A DNA stretch of 6,388 nt from Deltaproteobacteria bacterium (GTDB lineage: Bacteria > Desulfobacterota > Desulfobaccia > Desulfobaccales > Desulfobaccaceae): assembly GCA_016874895.1 (NCBI GenBank), contig VGSX01000213.1:1-6388 (forward strand), written 5' to 3'. Shown one piece after another: positions 5,879 to 6,388 of this stretch (its first letter is position 1; the number at the start of each line of letters is the position of its first letter). Below the pieces are notes generated by a model. That model was not told where the DNA came from and did no database searches. It saw nothing but the letters and a program-made list of their open reading frames with translations. A program made the translations under genes and the position numbers.

Positions 5879-5903
5879 CGTGCCCAAGTTGAACTTGGGC
5901 ACG
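5879..5903. repeat. Palindrome 3 of a three-hairpin cluster
   Basis: CGTGCCCAAGTT and AACTTGGGCACG form a perfect 12-bp inverted repeat around a single G. Its sequence is unrelated to the first two apart from GTGCC, and it starts 19 bases after palindrome 2. No T run follows on either strand. Confidence 0.7.
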
Positions 5904-6025
5904 TTCATCCTCTCGCTTGCTCTGCTGACTCGGATATTCGATGCGGACGGAAGTGTGCTTTTCCGCTGAGTTATCCACTTCCCCTCGGGGAAAAATTAGC
6001 GGGTGAGAGTATCTCATTAAATTTC

Positions 6026-6388
6026 TCAAAATCCCAGCCAGCGGACCGGCCGATCCTTCCGGGGCACCACCGGCGGGGTCTTGGCGGAATACCCGATGGG
6101 GGTGATGGCCAGCAGGTGCCGGTCTTCCAGACCCAGGAATTTCAGCAGACCTTTTTCCCGGCTTAACACCCCGGACATCCAGCAGGTGCCCAGTCCCTCG
6201 GCCTCTGCGGCCAAAAGCAGGTTCTGCATCAAAGCCGAGCCGCTCTGGACATGGATCTCTTGGGTGAAGGGGTCCGGATCACGCCAGACAGTGACGGCCA
6301 CTACCACCGGCGCGCCGCCCAGGTTCTTGAAAAACTGCTTGAGAAAAACCACCTTCTCCTCATCAAAGAGTTTCCGTAGCTTCGGGGC
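6026..6388 (-). CDS. Nitroreductase-family flavoprotein, N-terminus beyond window edge
   Basis: The visible 120 codons are the C-terminal part of a nitroreductase-fold FMN enzyme. These enzymes are usually homodimers that reduce nitro compounds, quinones or similar acceptors with NAD(P)H; the actual substrate cannot be told. Recognisable parts are GGAPVVVAVTV, HVQSGSALMQNLLLAAEAEGLGTCWM (the central helix and FMN-contact region), LGLEDRHLLAITPIGYSAKTP (the ITPIGY strand) and the terminal RKDRPVRWLGF. The frame is open to the right edge; a GTG at 6352 is internal, because homologous sequence continues through APKLRKLFDEEK before it. The length suggests about one third to one half of the protein lies outside. 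It points the same way as tyrS, 292 bases upstream of it, with the palindrome cluster between. No convincing terminator follows it. Confidence 0.9.
   Translation of the reverse strand, partial: APKLRKLFDEEKVVFLKQFFKNLGGAPVVVAVTVWRDPDPFTQEIHVQSGSALMQNLLLAAEAEGLGTCWMSGVLSREKGLLKFLGLEDRHLLAITPIGYSAKTPPVVPRKDRPVRWLGF

Noticed and set aside
5971..5979. TTATCCACT, one mismatch from a DnaA box
   Set aside because: It is a single isolated site with no cluster, no AT-rich unwinding region and no dnaA or dnaN nearby, so there is no support for an origin.
5979..5992. TTCCCC-TC-GGGGAA as a terminator for the nitroreductase gene
   Set aside because: The stem is only 6 bp with a two-base loop, and on the minus strand the T run lies before the stem, not after it.
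5734..6025. T-box riboswitch upstream of tyrS
   Set aside because: No T-box consensus, specifier loop or antiterminator/terminator pair is seen; the hairpins are simple perfect palindromes without T runs.
6350..6352. GTG as a start codon for the nitroreductase gene
   Set aside because: The frame is open upstream to the window edge, and a 108-residue protein would lack the N-terminal half of the nitroreductase fold. The GTG is an internal Val codon.

Overview
The window is a stretch of GC-rich bacterial chromosome holding housekeeping genes and one signalling gene. All complete genes look intact. The protein sequences, the style of the intergenic repeats (C-run/G-run hairpins, TGATGA...AAAAAGTC terminal repeats, 24-28 nt perfect palindromes) and a Tim44-like membrane protein would suit a member of the Desulfobacterota (former Deltaproteobacteria). 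That placement is inference; no rRNA or other marker is present.

Layout from left to right. Positions 1-1240 (minus) hold the N-terminal 413 codons of a cytoplasmic sensor that runs off the left edge: a V4R-type domain with a C/E/C/C metal-site pattern, a long coiled coil, and the start of a GAF domain. A 197-base AT-rich divergent spacer follows. Next comes pyruvate kinase (pyk, plus, 1438-2874), with residues typical of K+-independent enzymes. Positions 2875-3274 contain no gene. They carry a nested repeat (an element of about 167 bp with imperfect inverted ends that appears to interrupt a second repeat) and a strong terminator. Then come three minus-strand genes: a Tim44-domain membrane protein (3275-4288), tyrosyl-tRNA synthetase (tyrS, 4513-5733), and the C-terminal 120 codons of a nitroreductase-family flavoprotein that enters from the right edge (6026-6388).

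The genes do not form an obvious pathway. pyk and the sensor gene are divergent. pyk and the Tim44 gene converge on the terminator. The three right-hand genes share a strand but are separated by 224 and 292 bases, each gap holding repeats and a plausible promoter of its own, so they are probably transcribed largely independently. The two points most worth a second look are the V4R sensor at the left edge and the three different families of small inverted repeats filling three gene gaps within about 3 kb. One of these, a 110-bp element, lies between the likely promoter and the ribosome binding site of the Tim44 gene. I saw no CRISPR array, tRNA, transposase or defence system.
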